Assembly (NCBI GenBank): GCA_051003795.1
Contig: JBPCKZ010000070.1
Location: 1 to 36,515 of the forward strand
Direction: 5' to 3'
Length of the DNA: 36,515 nt
Source of the DNA: JALYXS01 sp051003795
GTDB lineage: Bacteria; Acidobacteriota; Terriglobia; Bryobacterales; Bryobacteraceae
Made by a program: the position numbers and the translations under genes. Under the pieces are notes generated by a model. That model searched no databases. It was not told where the DNA came from and was given only the letters and a program-made list of their open reading frames with translations. Every line of letters starts with the position of its first letter. Within the stretch, counting starts at the first letter, position 1. This document shows, one piece after another, positions 23,541 through 33,000 of this stretch.

Positions 23541-24703
23541 GATCGCGGGCACTGCTGTTGACGCTGTTGTTGGTAACCGGTTTTTGGTACGTTACTTCGA
23601 AAGCCGATTGGCGCGCGGGCAACCTGTTTCGCCCGCTGGCCATTACCGGCCACCTTTGGTCCGCGCCCGAGACGGCGCGCGGCGCGGGATTTTCGGCCGA
23701 CGAGCTGAACAATATCGAGATCTATAAAACGGCGCGGCTCGCGACCGCGAATATCACGAGCATTGTGTATCAGCAGGACTGGTTTTTTCAGGTCTATCCG
23801 GCTCAGGGAACGGGCTCCGGTTTTATTCTCGACGACGAAGGCCACATCCTCACGAACAATCACGTGGTTCGCGGCACGGCGCAGTTGAGCGTAACGCTTT
23901 CGGACCACAAAAAATATAAAGCGACGATCCTCGGGACCGATCCGCGCAACGATCTCGCGCTGATTCAGATCAAGGCGAATCGCAAGCTGCCTAGCCTGCA
24001 TTTGGGCGAGTCGGATAATCTGCAAGTGGGACAGAAGGTGCTCGCGATCGGAAATCCCTTCGGATTTGAGGGGACGCTCACCACGGGAGTGGTGAGTTCG
24101 CTCGGCCGGTCGCTCTCGAGCGGGGAAGGACCGCCGTTAGAGGATATGATCCAAACCGACGCCGCGATTAATCCGGGCAACAGCGGGGGGCCGCTGCTCG
24201 ATTCGCATGGCAACGTGATCGGCATCAACACCGCGATTTATGGGCAAACGGCCGGTGAGGGCGGCCAGGCGGGCAGCATTGGCATCGGTTTCGCGATCCC
24301 GATCAATCGCGCGAAGGCGATGCTCGATGAATTCAAGTCCCGCGGCCGCATCGCGCGGCCGGTGTTGGGTTTCCGCACGGTGATGGTGCAGGGCGACGTG
24401 GCGGAGGCGCTCGGATTGCCGTCGCAAGGCGGCCTGCTGATTCAGGGCGTGGAAAACGGATCGGCGGCGGAGGAAGCGGGCCTGAAGGGTCCGACGCGCC
24501 GGGTGATTGTCGGGAATTATCCGCTCGGGATTGGCGGCGATCTCGTGATCGCGGTGGATGGGAAGCCGATCGAAAAGCAAGACGATTTGCAGCGCGCTCT
24601 TACGCGCAAGCGCGCCGGAGATCCGATCGCGCTTACGATTTCCCGCGACGGGCGAACGCAAAAGGTGACGGTCAAGCTTGGGGCCGCGCCGGAAACGCTT
24701 TAG
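23537..24703 (+). CDS. HtrA/DegP-like trypsin-type serine protease with one PDZ domain
   Basis: The protein has 388 residues from ATG 23537, which overlaps the coaE stop as ATGA. A hydrophobic N-terminal segment (about 5-20, ALLLTLLLVTGFWYV) probably anchors it in the inner membrane with the enzyme in the periplasm. The trypsin-like domain shows the full triad H109 (ILTNNHVV), D139 (RNDLALIQI) and S216 (INPGNSGGPLLD). A PDZ domain follows from about residue 290 (RPVLGFR through GDLVIAVDGKPI and the ISRDG repeat-like end). It would degrade or sense misfolded envelope proteins, as in the DegS/HtrA group. Its place inside a folD/coaE operon and directly before a secreted repeat protein suggests a link to that neighbour, but this is only context. 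Confidence 0.95.
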   Translation: MRSRALLLTLLLVTGFWYVTSKADWRAGNLFRPLAITGHLWSAPETARGAGFSADELNNIEIYKTARLATANITSIVYQQDWFFQVYPAQGTGSGFILDDEGHILTNNHVVRGTAQLSVTLSDHKKYKATILGTDPRNDLALIQIKANRKLPSLHLGESDNLQVGQKVLAIGNPFGFEGTLTTGVVSSLGRSLSSGEGPPLEDMIQTDAAINPGNSGGPLLDSHGNVIGINTAIYGQTAGEGGQAGSIGIGFAIPINRAKAMLDEFKSRGRIARPVLGFRTVMVQGDVAEALGLPSQGGLLIQGVENGSAAEEAGLKGPTRRVIVGNYPLGIGGDLVIAVDGKPIEKQDDLQRALTRKRAGDPIALTISRDGRTQKVTVKLGAAPETL

Positions 24704-25697
24704 ATTCGCGCGGCACTGGGCTTGCTGGATCGCGCTATCGCTTTTTCCGTTCCTGGAAGCCCGAGCCGGCGATCGCGCCGCGGCTATTCAACGCGGCCTG
24801 CGGTTCATCTATGCTTCGGCGTCCAATCCTGAAAACTTCATGCGATACGGCGCGGATTATCTCTGGTGCCTTTACAGCATCGGAGCGACGTCGAAAGATC
24901 CGAACCTCGCGAGCATGGCCATGGAGATGGGCCGGGAACGCGCTCGCGCGTGGCTGGCGGCCAATTCGAATGTGCCGATCCATCCAAGCGCGGAAGTTAT
25001 CGAGGATCTTCTTTTCGGGGCTTACGCAGCCGAGTGTTTGGGCTTTCCGGACATCCGCTTGAAGAACGGCATTGAGCAAGCCGCCGCTGGATTTTCAGCG
25101 CGCGATTTTCTGGGGTTCGATCCGGCACGGGAAGCGCCGCCTTCGAACGGGCGCAATCGCTACGATGTTTGGGATGACGCGCTAATCGCCACTTCGACGG
25201 GCGATTCGTACGGTGTTACGCTGGGCGCGCATTATCGCGATGTGCTTCAGTGGCTGCCCGTGATGCGTCCTTACGCGGACCCGCGCGGGCGCCCGCTAAA
25301 CGACTTCTACGATACTCTCTACGCCATCACCCATCTGGTTTACACGCTCAACGGCTACGGCGCATACCGTCTGAACCCGCGCTGGCTGCCTCAGGAGTAC
25401 GCGTATCTCAGGAAGAATTTGCCGCTCGCGATCAAGCTGCACGATCCTGAAACAATGGGCGAATTCCTCGATACGCTTCGCGCGTTTGGAATGACGGAAG
25501 CGGACCCGCCGATCCGAAAGGGTCTCAAATTTATTATGCGAACCCAGAACCCGGATGGGAGCTGGGGGAATTCGAAAGACCACGATGTCTACAACCGTTA
25601 TCACTCGACCTGGACCGCGATCGACGGCTTGCGCGAATACAATTGGCACGGCGAGCGGTTGAGCTTGCCGGATCTGCAGGACCTTCTGACACGGTGA
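24678..25697 (+). CDS. Secreted protein with terpenoid-cyclase/prenyltransferase-type repeat
   Basis: This 339-residue exported protein starts at TTG 24678, overlapping the protease by 26 bases. That start gives a good signal peptide: basic n-region RRKRFRF, hydrophobic WIALSLFPFL, cleavage near ARAG. The C-terminal half holds a clear QW-type repeat as in squalene-hopene cyclases, RKGLKFIMRTQNPDGSWG at about 280-296. NRYHSTWTAIDGLREY follows, which also resembles the alpha/alpha-barrel repeat. A weaker N-terminal copy begins at RGLRFIYASASNPENF. The DxDD proton-donor motif of cyclases is not visible (only VWDD). A cyclase role is therefore unlikely, and a binding or processing role of the fold is possible. 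It lies 4 bases before the ModA-like gene. I know of no established function for this combination. Confidence 0.75.
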   Translation: MGPRRKRFRFARHWACWIALSLFPFLEARAGDRAAAIQRGLRFIYASASNPENFMRYGADYLWCLYSIGATSKDPNLASMAMEMGRERARAWLAANSNVPIHPSAEVIEDLLFGAYAAECLGFPDIRLKNGIEQAAAGFSARDFLGFDPAREAPPSNGRNRYDVWDDALIATSTGDSYGVTLGAHYRDVLQWLPVMRPYADPRGRPLNDFYDTLYAITHLVYTLNGYGAYRLNPRWLPQEYAYLRKNLPLAIKLHDPETMGEFLDTLRAFGMTEADPPIRKGLKFIMRTQNPDGSWGNSKDHDVYNRYHSTWTAIDGLREYNWHGERLSLPDLQDLLTR

Positions 25698-25701
25698 TCG
25701 C

Positions 25702-26436
25702 GTGAGATGGATTATGCCGCTGCTCTGCTTAAGCGCGTGCGCGCCCACGCCCGCGAAACGCGAGCTACACGTCGCCGCGGCGGCGAACCTCGCCAATGTA
25801 TTTGAACGCATGGGTGAAGCGTTTGAAAAACGGAGCGGAATTCATGTGGTTCGGAGCTACGGATCGACCGCTCTGCTGGCTCAACAGATCGAAAACGGCG
25901 CGCCATACGATTTGTTTCTAGCCGCCGATACGGCGCATGTCGATCTGCTGGTGAAAAAGGGATTGGCCGGGTCGCCGGCCGTATACGCGCGCGGGTCGCT
26001 CGCGCTCTGGATTCCGAAGCGCCCGGACGTTCACTCTCTTCAGGACTTGGTGAACCCGAATATACGAAGCGTGATTATTGCAAAGCCTGAATTGGCGCCA
26101 TACGGACAGGCGGCGGTCGAATCGTTGAAGTCTCTGAAACTTTGGAAATCGGTTGAACCCAAAGTGATTTACGCGCAGAACATTTCAGCGGCAAAGCAAT
26201 ACGCGGACACGGGGAACGGCGATGCCGCGTTCACGGCGCTCGCACTCGTTATCGATTCTCCCGCGCATTTCATTGCCGTCGCGGACAGTCTGCATCGGCC
26301 TATCGACCAAGCGATGTGCATTATGAAGAGCTCACGCAAAGTGGGCCTTGCGACGGTCTTCGAAAATTTTCTACTGGAAGGCGAAGGCAAGTTGATCTTG
26401 AAGCGCTTCGGCTATATCGCGCCCCCCAAAAGTTGA
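25702..26436 (+). CDS. modA: ModA-like molybdate/tungstate-binding lipoprotein
   Basis: This type 2 periplasmic binding protein has 244 residues. The start is GTG 25702, giving a short lipoprotein signal with the lipobox LSAC at residues 10-13. The mature part reads HVAAAANLANVFERMGEAFEKRSG, YGSTALLAQQIENGAPYDLFLAADT and later NISAAKQYADTGNGDAAFTALAL, the ModA fold that binds oxyanions. It ends in LKRFGYIAPP. The usual modB and modC partners are not in the window. An orphan ModA at the end of a folD-to-modA operon could pair with a transporter elsewhere or bind another oxyanion. The next gene, a TonB-dependent receptor, begins 81 bases downstream after a repeat-containing region. Confidence 0.85.
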   Translation: MRWIMPLLCLSACAPTPAKRELHVAAAANLANVFERMGEAFEKRSGIHVVRSYGSTALLAQQIENGAPYDLFLAADTAHVDLLVKKGLAGSPAVYARGSLALWIPKRPDVHSLQDLVNPNIRSVIIAKPELAPYGQAAVESLKSLKLWKSVEPKVIYAQNISAAKQYADTGNGDAAFTALALVIDSPAHFIAVADSLHRPIDQAMCIMKSSRKVGLATVFENFLLEGEGKLILKRFGYIAPPKS

Positions 26437-26462
26437 CATCTGTAAGTTTTCCAACATATCAT

Positions 26463-26499
26463 CACGTAACCTACACGTAACTCGCACGTGACTTGTAAC
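26463..26499 (+). promoter_or_regulatory. Tandem CACGTAAC-type sites upstream of the TonB-dependent receptor
   Basis: CACGTAAC at 26463-26470, CACGTAAC at 26474-26481 and CACGTGAC at 26485-26492 are spaced by exactly 11 bases. A further GTAAC follows at 26495-26499. The array lies 19-55 bases before the receptor ATG. One helical turn of spacing suits cooperative binding of a regulator on one DNA face, but slippage duplication would look alike. Confidence 0.5.
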
Positions 26500-26517
26500 T
26501 GACTCGGAGAGGTTAAA

Positions 26518-29500
26518 ATGATCCGTTTAAAACGTCCAGCCCGTTTAGTTCTCTCGGTCTTATCGTTCATTGCCCTACTTCCGGGTCAAACCAACGAGGG
26601 CGGCCTTGCCGGCAACGTTGTGGACGATTCCGGGGCGGTCATCGTCGGCGCGAAAGTCGCCGTGAAAAGCCAGGCGACCGGCGCGCGCCAGGAAACGACG
26701 ACGTCGGACGGCGGCTACCGATTCCCATCCTTGCCCGTCGGCCTGTACGATCTGACCGTGCAGCGCGAAGGCTTTTCAAGCGTCACGCAGACCGGCGTCA
26801 GAGTCGAAGTCAGTTCCACCACATCGGTGAATGTCACGCTCCGCGTCGGTACCGCCGCGCAGAACGTAACCGTTGCGGCGGATGCGGAAACGTTGAAGGA
26901 AGACACCTCCGACATCGGCACGGTCGTCAACACGAAGCAGGTGATCGAGCTGCCGCTCGCCCTGGGCGGCGTCGGCGCGCTACGGTCGCCCGAAGCTTTC
27001 ACGTTTCTCGCCCCGGGCACCACTGGTCCGGGTACATCCAACAGTTCGAACGGCGTTTTCATCTCAAAAGTCAATGGCGGTCAAAACTTTGGGAACGATA
27101 TTCTTCTGGATGGGGCGAGTATTCTCAGGACCGAGAACGGTTCGTCCTTCGATGAAGCCGCGCCCTCGGTCGAAGCGATCCAGGAATTCAAGATTTTCAC
27201 TTCCACCTTCTCCGCGCAGTACGACCGGACGACCGGCGGCATCGATAGCTTCACGACCAAAGCCGGAACCAACCGGTATCACGGCACGGCCTACGACATC
27301 TTTCGGAACACCGCGCTCGATGCCAACACGTGGTTCAACTCCGGCTATCGCGCTAAATGCGCGCCCGGCGACTCCGCTTGCCGCACAACTTACAGCACGC
27401 CACCCGACCAGAAGAACGACTACGGCGTAAACTTGGGCGGCCCGGTGCAGATTCCCAAAATCTACGACGGCAAGAATAAGACATTCTTTTTCTTCAATTG
27501 GGAACAATACAAGCAGACGGTTGGCGCCACGTATGTCTCCACGGTGCCGACCTTCGCGCAGCGCTCGGGCGACTTCTCGCAGATACTAACGAATGTTCAG
27601 GTGGGGACCAATCCGTGCGACGCCTCTCCCGTTTTCCGAGGCCAGATTTTCGACCCCGCGACGCAACGGATAGGGCCGACCGGCGTTCCTTGCCGAACGG
27701 CTTTTCCCGGCAACGTTATCCCGGCAAGCCGCTTCTCGCAGGTTGCGAAAACAGTATTGAACTATCTGCCTGCCCCGACTTCTCCCGGCGCCACGCAGAA
27801 CTATACTCATTCCGATGCCAACCCGCTGGCGAATACCGTCTGGACGTTGCGAGTGGATCATTCGTTCTCCGAGAAGAGCCGGTTCTTCGGCATGTACAGC
27901 GGTCGCGATAACACGCGTTTCACTGCCGCGGGCCGCTATTACCCCGCACCGGCGGATGGGAACGGATGGGATCAGGACTTCATCACTCACTACGCGCGCG
28001 CGGGTTGGGATTACACGTTCACGCCTACTCTACTCAACCATCTCAATATCGGTTTTAACAGGACCGACAGCAAGAATTACACCGACTCGGCATTACAAGG
28101 GCTGACTACCCATACCGATTGGGACGCCAAACTCGGCATTCGCGGATCTTCCGGAATCAACTTTCCGCAATTCAGTATTGGTGAAGGCATCCGCACCATC
28201 GGAAGGACCAATAATAGCGACAACATCGACAACGGCTGGCGATTTAACGAAAACTTGCTTTGGGTGAAAGGCCGGCACAGCCTCACGATTGGCGCGGACG
28301 CCCGCCCGCAGTTATACGCCAGGCTCGGGGAAGGATTTCAATCGGGCGTGTTCAACTTTACGCGCAGCCAGTCCGCCGCAAGCCAATCCCTCGGCAGCGC
28401 CAGCGGCAACGGATTCGCCAGCTTCCTGTTGGGAACCGTGGATAACGCCAACCTTTACCAGACCTCCCATTTTCCCCGATGGGTGACCGCTTACTACGCG
28501 GTTTTCGTGCAGGATGACTTCAAAGTTTCGAGTACTTTGACGCTGAACTTGGGTATCCGCTATAACCTCGACTTAACCCGCCGCGAGTCGTTCAACGACA
28601 CATCTAATTTCAGCCCCACTTCCCCGAATCCCGCCGCGGGCAACCGGCCCGGCGCCTTGATATTTGGAACCACTTGCAACTGCAACACGCGCTGGGCCGA
28701 TACATATAAGAAGGCGATATCGCCCCGATTCGGCTTTGCCTGGGCGCCCGCGGCACTGCATTCCAACACCGTGGTGCGCGGCGGATATGGTATCTTCTAC
28801 GGCCCGGTTCAGTATACCGATTCCGGCGCGCAAACCATTCAGGGATACGCGGCGACTCCGAACTTCTTCAACTCCGATAGTTTCACGCCGGCCTTCGCGC
28901 TCGATGCGGGGTTTCCATCTTTCGCGGCTCCTCCGCTTCTGAATCCGTCCTATGTGAACGGTCAAAATCCCTACTATGTCGCGCCGAGGTTCGGACGGCC
29001 TTCCATGACTCAAAGCTGGAGCTTGCAGATTCAGCAGAAGCTGGCTTCGAACCTGGTCGCAACCGTTGGCTATGTCGCCCAACGCTCGACTCACCTCCGG
29101 TCCGCTTTGCTGAATATCAACAACATCAATCCAGCGAGTTTCGCTTTGGGCGATGCACTGAATTCGCCGGTAACATCCGCGGCCGCGCAGCAGGTTGGCG
29201 TGAGCGCGCCGTATGCCGGCTTCACCGGGAACGTAAGCCAGGCATTGCGCCCGTTTCCTCAATATGGCAGGATCAACAGCACCGTGCTCGAGAACGTGGG
29301 CCAGTCGAGTTATAACTCGCTGCAAGCTACTCTCGAGCAGCGTTTCCACTCGGGATTCAGCCTGCAGGCTTCGTTCACTTGGGAAAAGACGCTTACGGAC
29401 GCCGATAGCCTCATCCCGCAGACTAATGCCGGAGTAAGTCAGAATCAGAATCCTTATAACCTCAATCTGGATAAGGCGCTCAGCATACAGGATGTCCCGC

Positions 29501-30075
29501 TTACTTTCACGGCGGCGTGGATTTACGAACTTCCGTTCGGTTCCGGAAAGAAATGGTTGAATAGCCGCGGAATTGTTTCGTCGGTCTTGGGTGGTTGGCA
29601 GATAGGCGGAGTGCAGCGGTATCAATCGGGCGAACCGGTCTCGTTTGGATGCGCCACCGGCATTCCCGGATGGGATAACTGCATCCGGTTCAATCGTGGC
29701 GCGGGCCAGCCGATTTACTCAACGGCAGTGGTCAACGGTACGTTCGATCCGTTTGCGAATCGCTATTACAATCCGGCGGCGTTTGTCGATCCCAATGCGA
29801 GCCGCAATGGCGGCCCGTACCATTTCGGCGATTATCCCCGCGTGAATGGCGATGCGCGCATGAAGCCTTATTACAATGAAGACTTCAGCGTGATCAAGAA
29901 CATGCACGTCTTCGAATCCGCCAGCCTGCAATTCAAGGCGGAGTTCTTGAACGCGTTCAACCGGCATGTGTTCGCGACGCCGGACGTCTCACCCTTTTCA
30001 CCGACCTTCGGCTTGGTGACAGGTACCATCGATAGTCCGCGCAGCGTCCAGTTCACGTTGCGGCTGAATTTTTGA
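26518..30075 (+). CDS. TonB-dependent receptor, Oar-like, with carboxypeptidase-regulatory domain
   Basis: This outer-membrane protein of 1,185 residues has a signal peptide (about 1-23). A carboxypeptidase-regulatory-like beta sandwich follows (about 27-110: GNVVDDSGAVIVGAKVAV, SDGGYRFPSLPVGLYDLTV), then a plug region (TVVNTKQVIELPL, DILLDGASI). A long beta-barrel ends in SVQFTLRLNF, with a C-terminal Phe as expected for BAM-dependent insertion. Acidobacteria carry many such receptors, thought to import large or carbohydrate-derived substrates; the ligand cannot be read here. The ATG is preceded by AGAGG 6 bases upstream. The upstream direct repeats suggest regulation. No SusD-like partner is nearby, unlike in Bacteroidetes. 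Confidence 0.95.
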   Translation: MIRLKRPARLVLSVLSFIALLPGQTNEGGLAGNVVDDSGAVIVGAKVAVKSQATGARQETTTSDGGYRFPSLPVGLYDLTVQREGFSSVTQTGVRVEVSSTTSVNVTLRVGTAAQNVTVAADAETLKEDTSDIGTVVNTKQVIELPLALGGVGALRSPEAFTFLAPGTTGPGTSNSSNGVFISKVNGGQNFGNDILLDGASILRTENGSSFDEAAPSVEAIQEFKIFTSTFSAQYDRTTGGIDSFTTKAGTNRYHGTAYDIFRNTALDANTWFNSGYRAKCAPGDSACRTTYSTPPDQKNDYGVNLGGPVQIPKIYDGKNKTFFFFNWEQYKQTVGATYVSTVPTFAQRSGDFSQILTNVQVGTNPCDASPVFRGQIFDPATQRIGPTGVPCRTAFPGNVIPASRFSQVAKTVLNYLPAPTSPGATQNYTHSDANPLANTVWTLRVDHSFSEKSRFFGMYSGRDNTRFTAAGRYYPAPADGNGWDQDFITHYARAGWDYTFTPTLLNHLNIGFNRTDSKNYTDSALQGLTTHTDWDAKLGIRGSSGINFPQFSIGEGIRTIGRTNNSDNIDNGWRFNENLLWVKGRHSLTIGADARPQLYARLGEGFQSGVFNFTRSQSAASQSLGSASGNGFASFLLGTVDNANLYQTSHFPRWVTAYYAVFVQDDFKVSSTLTLNLGIRYNLDLTRRESFNDTSNFSPTSPNPAAGNRPGALIFGTTCNCNTRWADTYKKAISPRFGFAWAPAALHSNTVVRGGYGIFYGPVQYTDSGAQTIQGYAATPNFFNSDSFTPAFALDAGFPSFAAPPLLNPSYVNGQNPYYVAPRFGRPSMTQSWSLQIQQKLASNLVATVGYVAQRSTHLRSALLNINNINPASFALGDALNSPVTSAAAQQVGVSAPYAGFTGNVSQALRPFPQYGRINSTVLENVGQSSYNSLQATLEQRFHSGFSLQASFTWEKTLTDADSLIPQTNAGVSQNQNPYNLNLDKALSIQDVPLTFTAAWIYELPFGSGKKWLNSRGIVSSVLGGWQIGGVQRYQSGEPVSFGCATGIPGWDNCIRFNRGAGQPIYSTAVVNGTFDPFANRYYNPAAFVDPNASRNGGPYHFGDYPRVNGDARMKPYYNEDFSVIKNMHVFESASLQFKAEFLNAFNRHVFATPDVSPFSPTFGLVTGTIDSPRSVQFTLRLNF

Positions 30076-30091
30076 GATCCCCTGCGCCGAA

Positions 30092-33000
30092 GTGAAATTC
30101 ACCGCGAGGCAGCTTGAGGCCATAGACGTCGCGCAACTTGGAAGGGATGCCTGCGTGGTGGCTGGGCCCGGCTCGGGCAAAACGGCGGTACTCGTCGAGC
30201 GGTATTTCCGGCTTATTGAATCCGGCATCCCGCCGCATCGCATCCTCGCAATCACGTTCACCGAAAAAGCCGCCGCGAACATAAGGACGAGGCTGGCTCG
30301 GAAGTTGGGCGGCCACATGGACCGGGCATATGTTTCGACCGTCCATGCCTTCTGCTTTCGGTTGATTCGGGAAAACGCGGTTTTGGCCGGCGTCGATCCG
30401 GCAAGCTCGATTTTGGACGAACGGGAAGCCGCGCTGCTGCAAACGCGCAGTTTGAGCGATGTCCTCGACGAGGTCTTTGAGAAGGACCGCGCGGCGGCAA
30501 CCCTACTGATGCGCAGCCTCTCGGACGCCGATCTCGTCGGTAACATTCCAGCCGTTTTCGACGCCATGCGCGGAACGGGACGGGGTTATGACGCTCCGCC
30601 AAACGGCGGCGGCCCGTCTTGCGAAGAGATTGACGCGAGAATGCAAGAGGCGATCGCCGATTCCCGGTCGGGCCTGACCCCCCTACAAAAGACGCAGATC
30701 TCGAAGTTAATCAGCTGGAATCGCGACTTTCAAATATTTCGCGGCAAAGGCCATTCGCTCGAGATGTACCGGGCGGCCGGCGAGTTTCAATGCAATCTGC
30801 AGCACGTCCGGAGAGGCAGCGTATCCGCGGCAATCTTGAGGAAGCTGCGCGATGAAACGCTGCCGGCGCTCCGGGCCGCCATTCTCACGTCGCTCTTCGA
30901 ACCGAAGCGGAAAACGCTTTTGCACATTCTCGACCGCTTCGAAACCGTTTATGCGTCCCGCAAACGCGAGAGGATCGCGCTCGATTACTCCGATCTGGAA
31001 AGCTTCGCGATCCACTTGCTGGAAGAACACGAGGAGGTTCGCGCCCGCATGCGCCGCCAGTTCCAGCAAGTGATGATCGACGAGTTTCAGGACACCAATG
31101 GACAACAATCGCGGTTGCTCGATCTGCTGCGCGGTCCCGAAACGTTCTACGCCGTCGGCGATATCAATCAATCCATCTTTTCGTTCCGCCATTCGAGCCC
31201 GGAAATCTTTCGCGCGTACCGCGACCAGGTTCTTGGGAGCGCCAAACATCACGTTGAGCTAGTGGAAAACTGGCGCAGCAGGCCGGAGATTCTGCTCGCG
31301 GTGGAGACGATTTTGCATGGGGCCGCCGGAATCGAGCCGCGCCCGCTCGAAGCGGCGCGCGAGCTTCCGGAAAAGCGGCGGCCATCGGTCGAAGTGGCGA
31401 TCGTAAAGGACACTGCCGAAGGGAGCAGCCTTGAAATTGAATCGAAGTGGGTGGCGCGCAAGATCCTCGAGCTTCGCGGTAATTTGAAAATCGGCGAGTC
31501 CGGAAAGCTTGCGGGCTACGGGGACATGGCTGTGCTGTTCCGCAGCTTTACCGACGTGAATGTGTTCGCCGATGTCTTCGACAGGCATGGGATCGAATAC
31601 CTGCTCAACCGCAAAAAGGGTTTTTTCGACTTGCGGGAAGTGGCGGACCTCACGCATTTGCTTCGCGCGATCTCGAACCCGCGGGATGAAATCAGCACCG
31701 CCGCCGTGCTGCGCTCGCCGTTCGTGGCGGTTTCGGATGAAGCGCTGTTGCATCTCAAACAGATCGACAAGAACCTGGGAGGCGCGCTCTCGCGCCTTAA
31801 ACATCAACCCGCGCCGGGGCTCGATCCACTGGACCTCGCGAAGCTGCGGCATTTCGAAGAACATCTGGGCAAATGGCGCGCCGCGCAGCCCTACGCCGCG
31901 CTCGACCGCACGCTACTGCGCGCGATGGACGATTGCGGATATGAATGGGAGCCAGGCACCCGCGCGGGGGCGAACATCGAAAAGTTTCTGGCCCTGGCTC
32001 GCGACTCCCGGGTTCCGCTGGCGCAATTCGTCGAAGATCTCGAACTGATGCGCGAATCGGACGCTCGCGAACTCGGCGCGCCGTTCGACGACAATGTCAC
32101 CGCCGTCCGCATCATGACCGTTCACTCCGCGAAGGGTCTGGAGTTCCCCATAGTATTTCTGCCTGCCCTTCACAAGGGAGTCGACAGCCGCGCTCAGCCG
32201 CTTTCGTTCACTCAGGAACTGGGCCTCGGCGTTTGTTGGAAAGATCCGGTGAACGGCGAATCGCAAGGGGATTCGATCCATCTCGCGAACCTGGAAGCCA
32301 TCAAGGCGAGAGAGCGCGAGGAGGCCGACCGGCTGCTTTACGTGGCGCTAACCCGCGCCGAGGAGCATTTGGTGCTGTCGTATGGCATTCCGGAAAGACG
32401 ATCCAAGAATTGGGCCGAGGCGGTCGCGCGGGTTTTCGATCCAGGCGGCAGAAAGCCCGACGGCATCGAAGCGGCAGTTGAAATACGAGCGCCTCGCGGC
32501 CGGATATTTTCGGCCAATGTCGTTTGCGCGAATACCGCTCCGGACGGCATGGGCTTTGCTTTCGCGAACAACCAGCCCGCCGTTAGCGCGGTTGCTCCCC
32601 GCCCTGAACTCACGGAGGGGCACGATGGGAATATCAGCGTAACTTCTCTAGCGATTTATGCCGATTGCCCCCGGCGTTATTACTTGGCGCGCTATCTCGG
32701 GTGGGAGCCGCCCGACACCGCAGGCGCGAAGCACGTCGCCCGGGGCATCCCGGCGAGCGAGGTTGGATCGCAGGTTCACAACCTCCTTGCGGGCATACCC
32801 GTGAACAGTCCCGACCTGGAAGCGTGCCGCTTGGCCGATACGTTCGATCAAGGCAAACTTGGCCGCCAGGCGCGGCGCGCGACCCGCTGTGAGCGGGAGT
32901 TCGCTTTTCTTCTGGCGATTGACGACGTAGTTCTCAGCGGTAAAATCGACCTCTGGTTCGAAGAAAGCGGCGAACTGATTTTAGTGGATTATAAGACGGA

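Noticed and set aside
28573..29625. 350-codon minus-strand open frame
   Set aside because: It lies wholly opposite the beta-barrel of the TonB-dependent receptor. The receptor frame continues through with family features to its C-terminal Phe.
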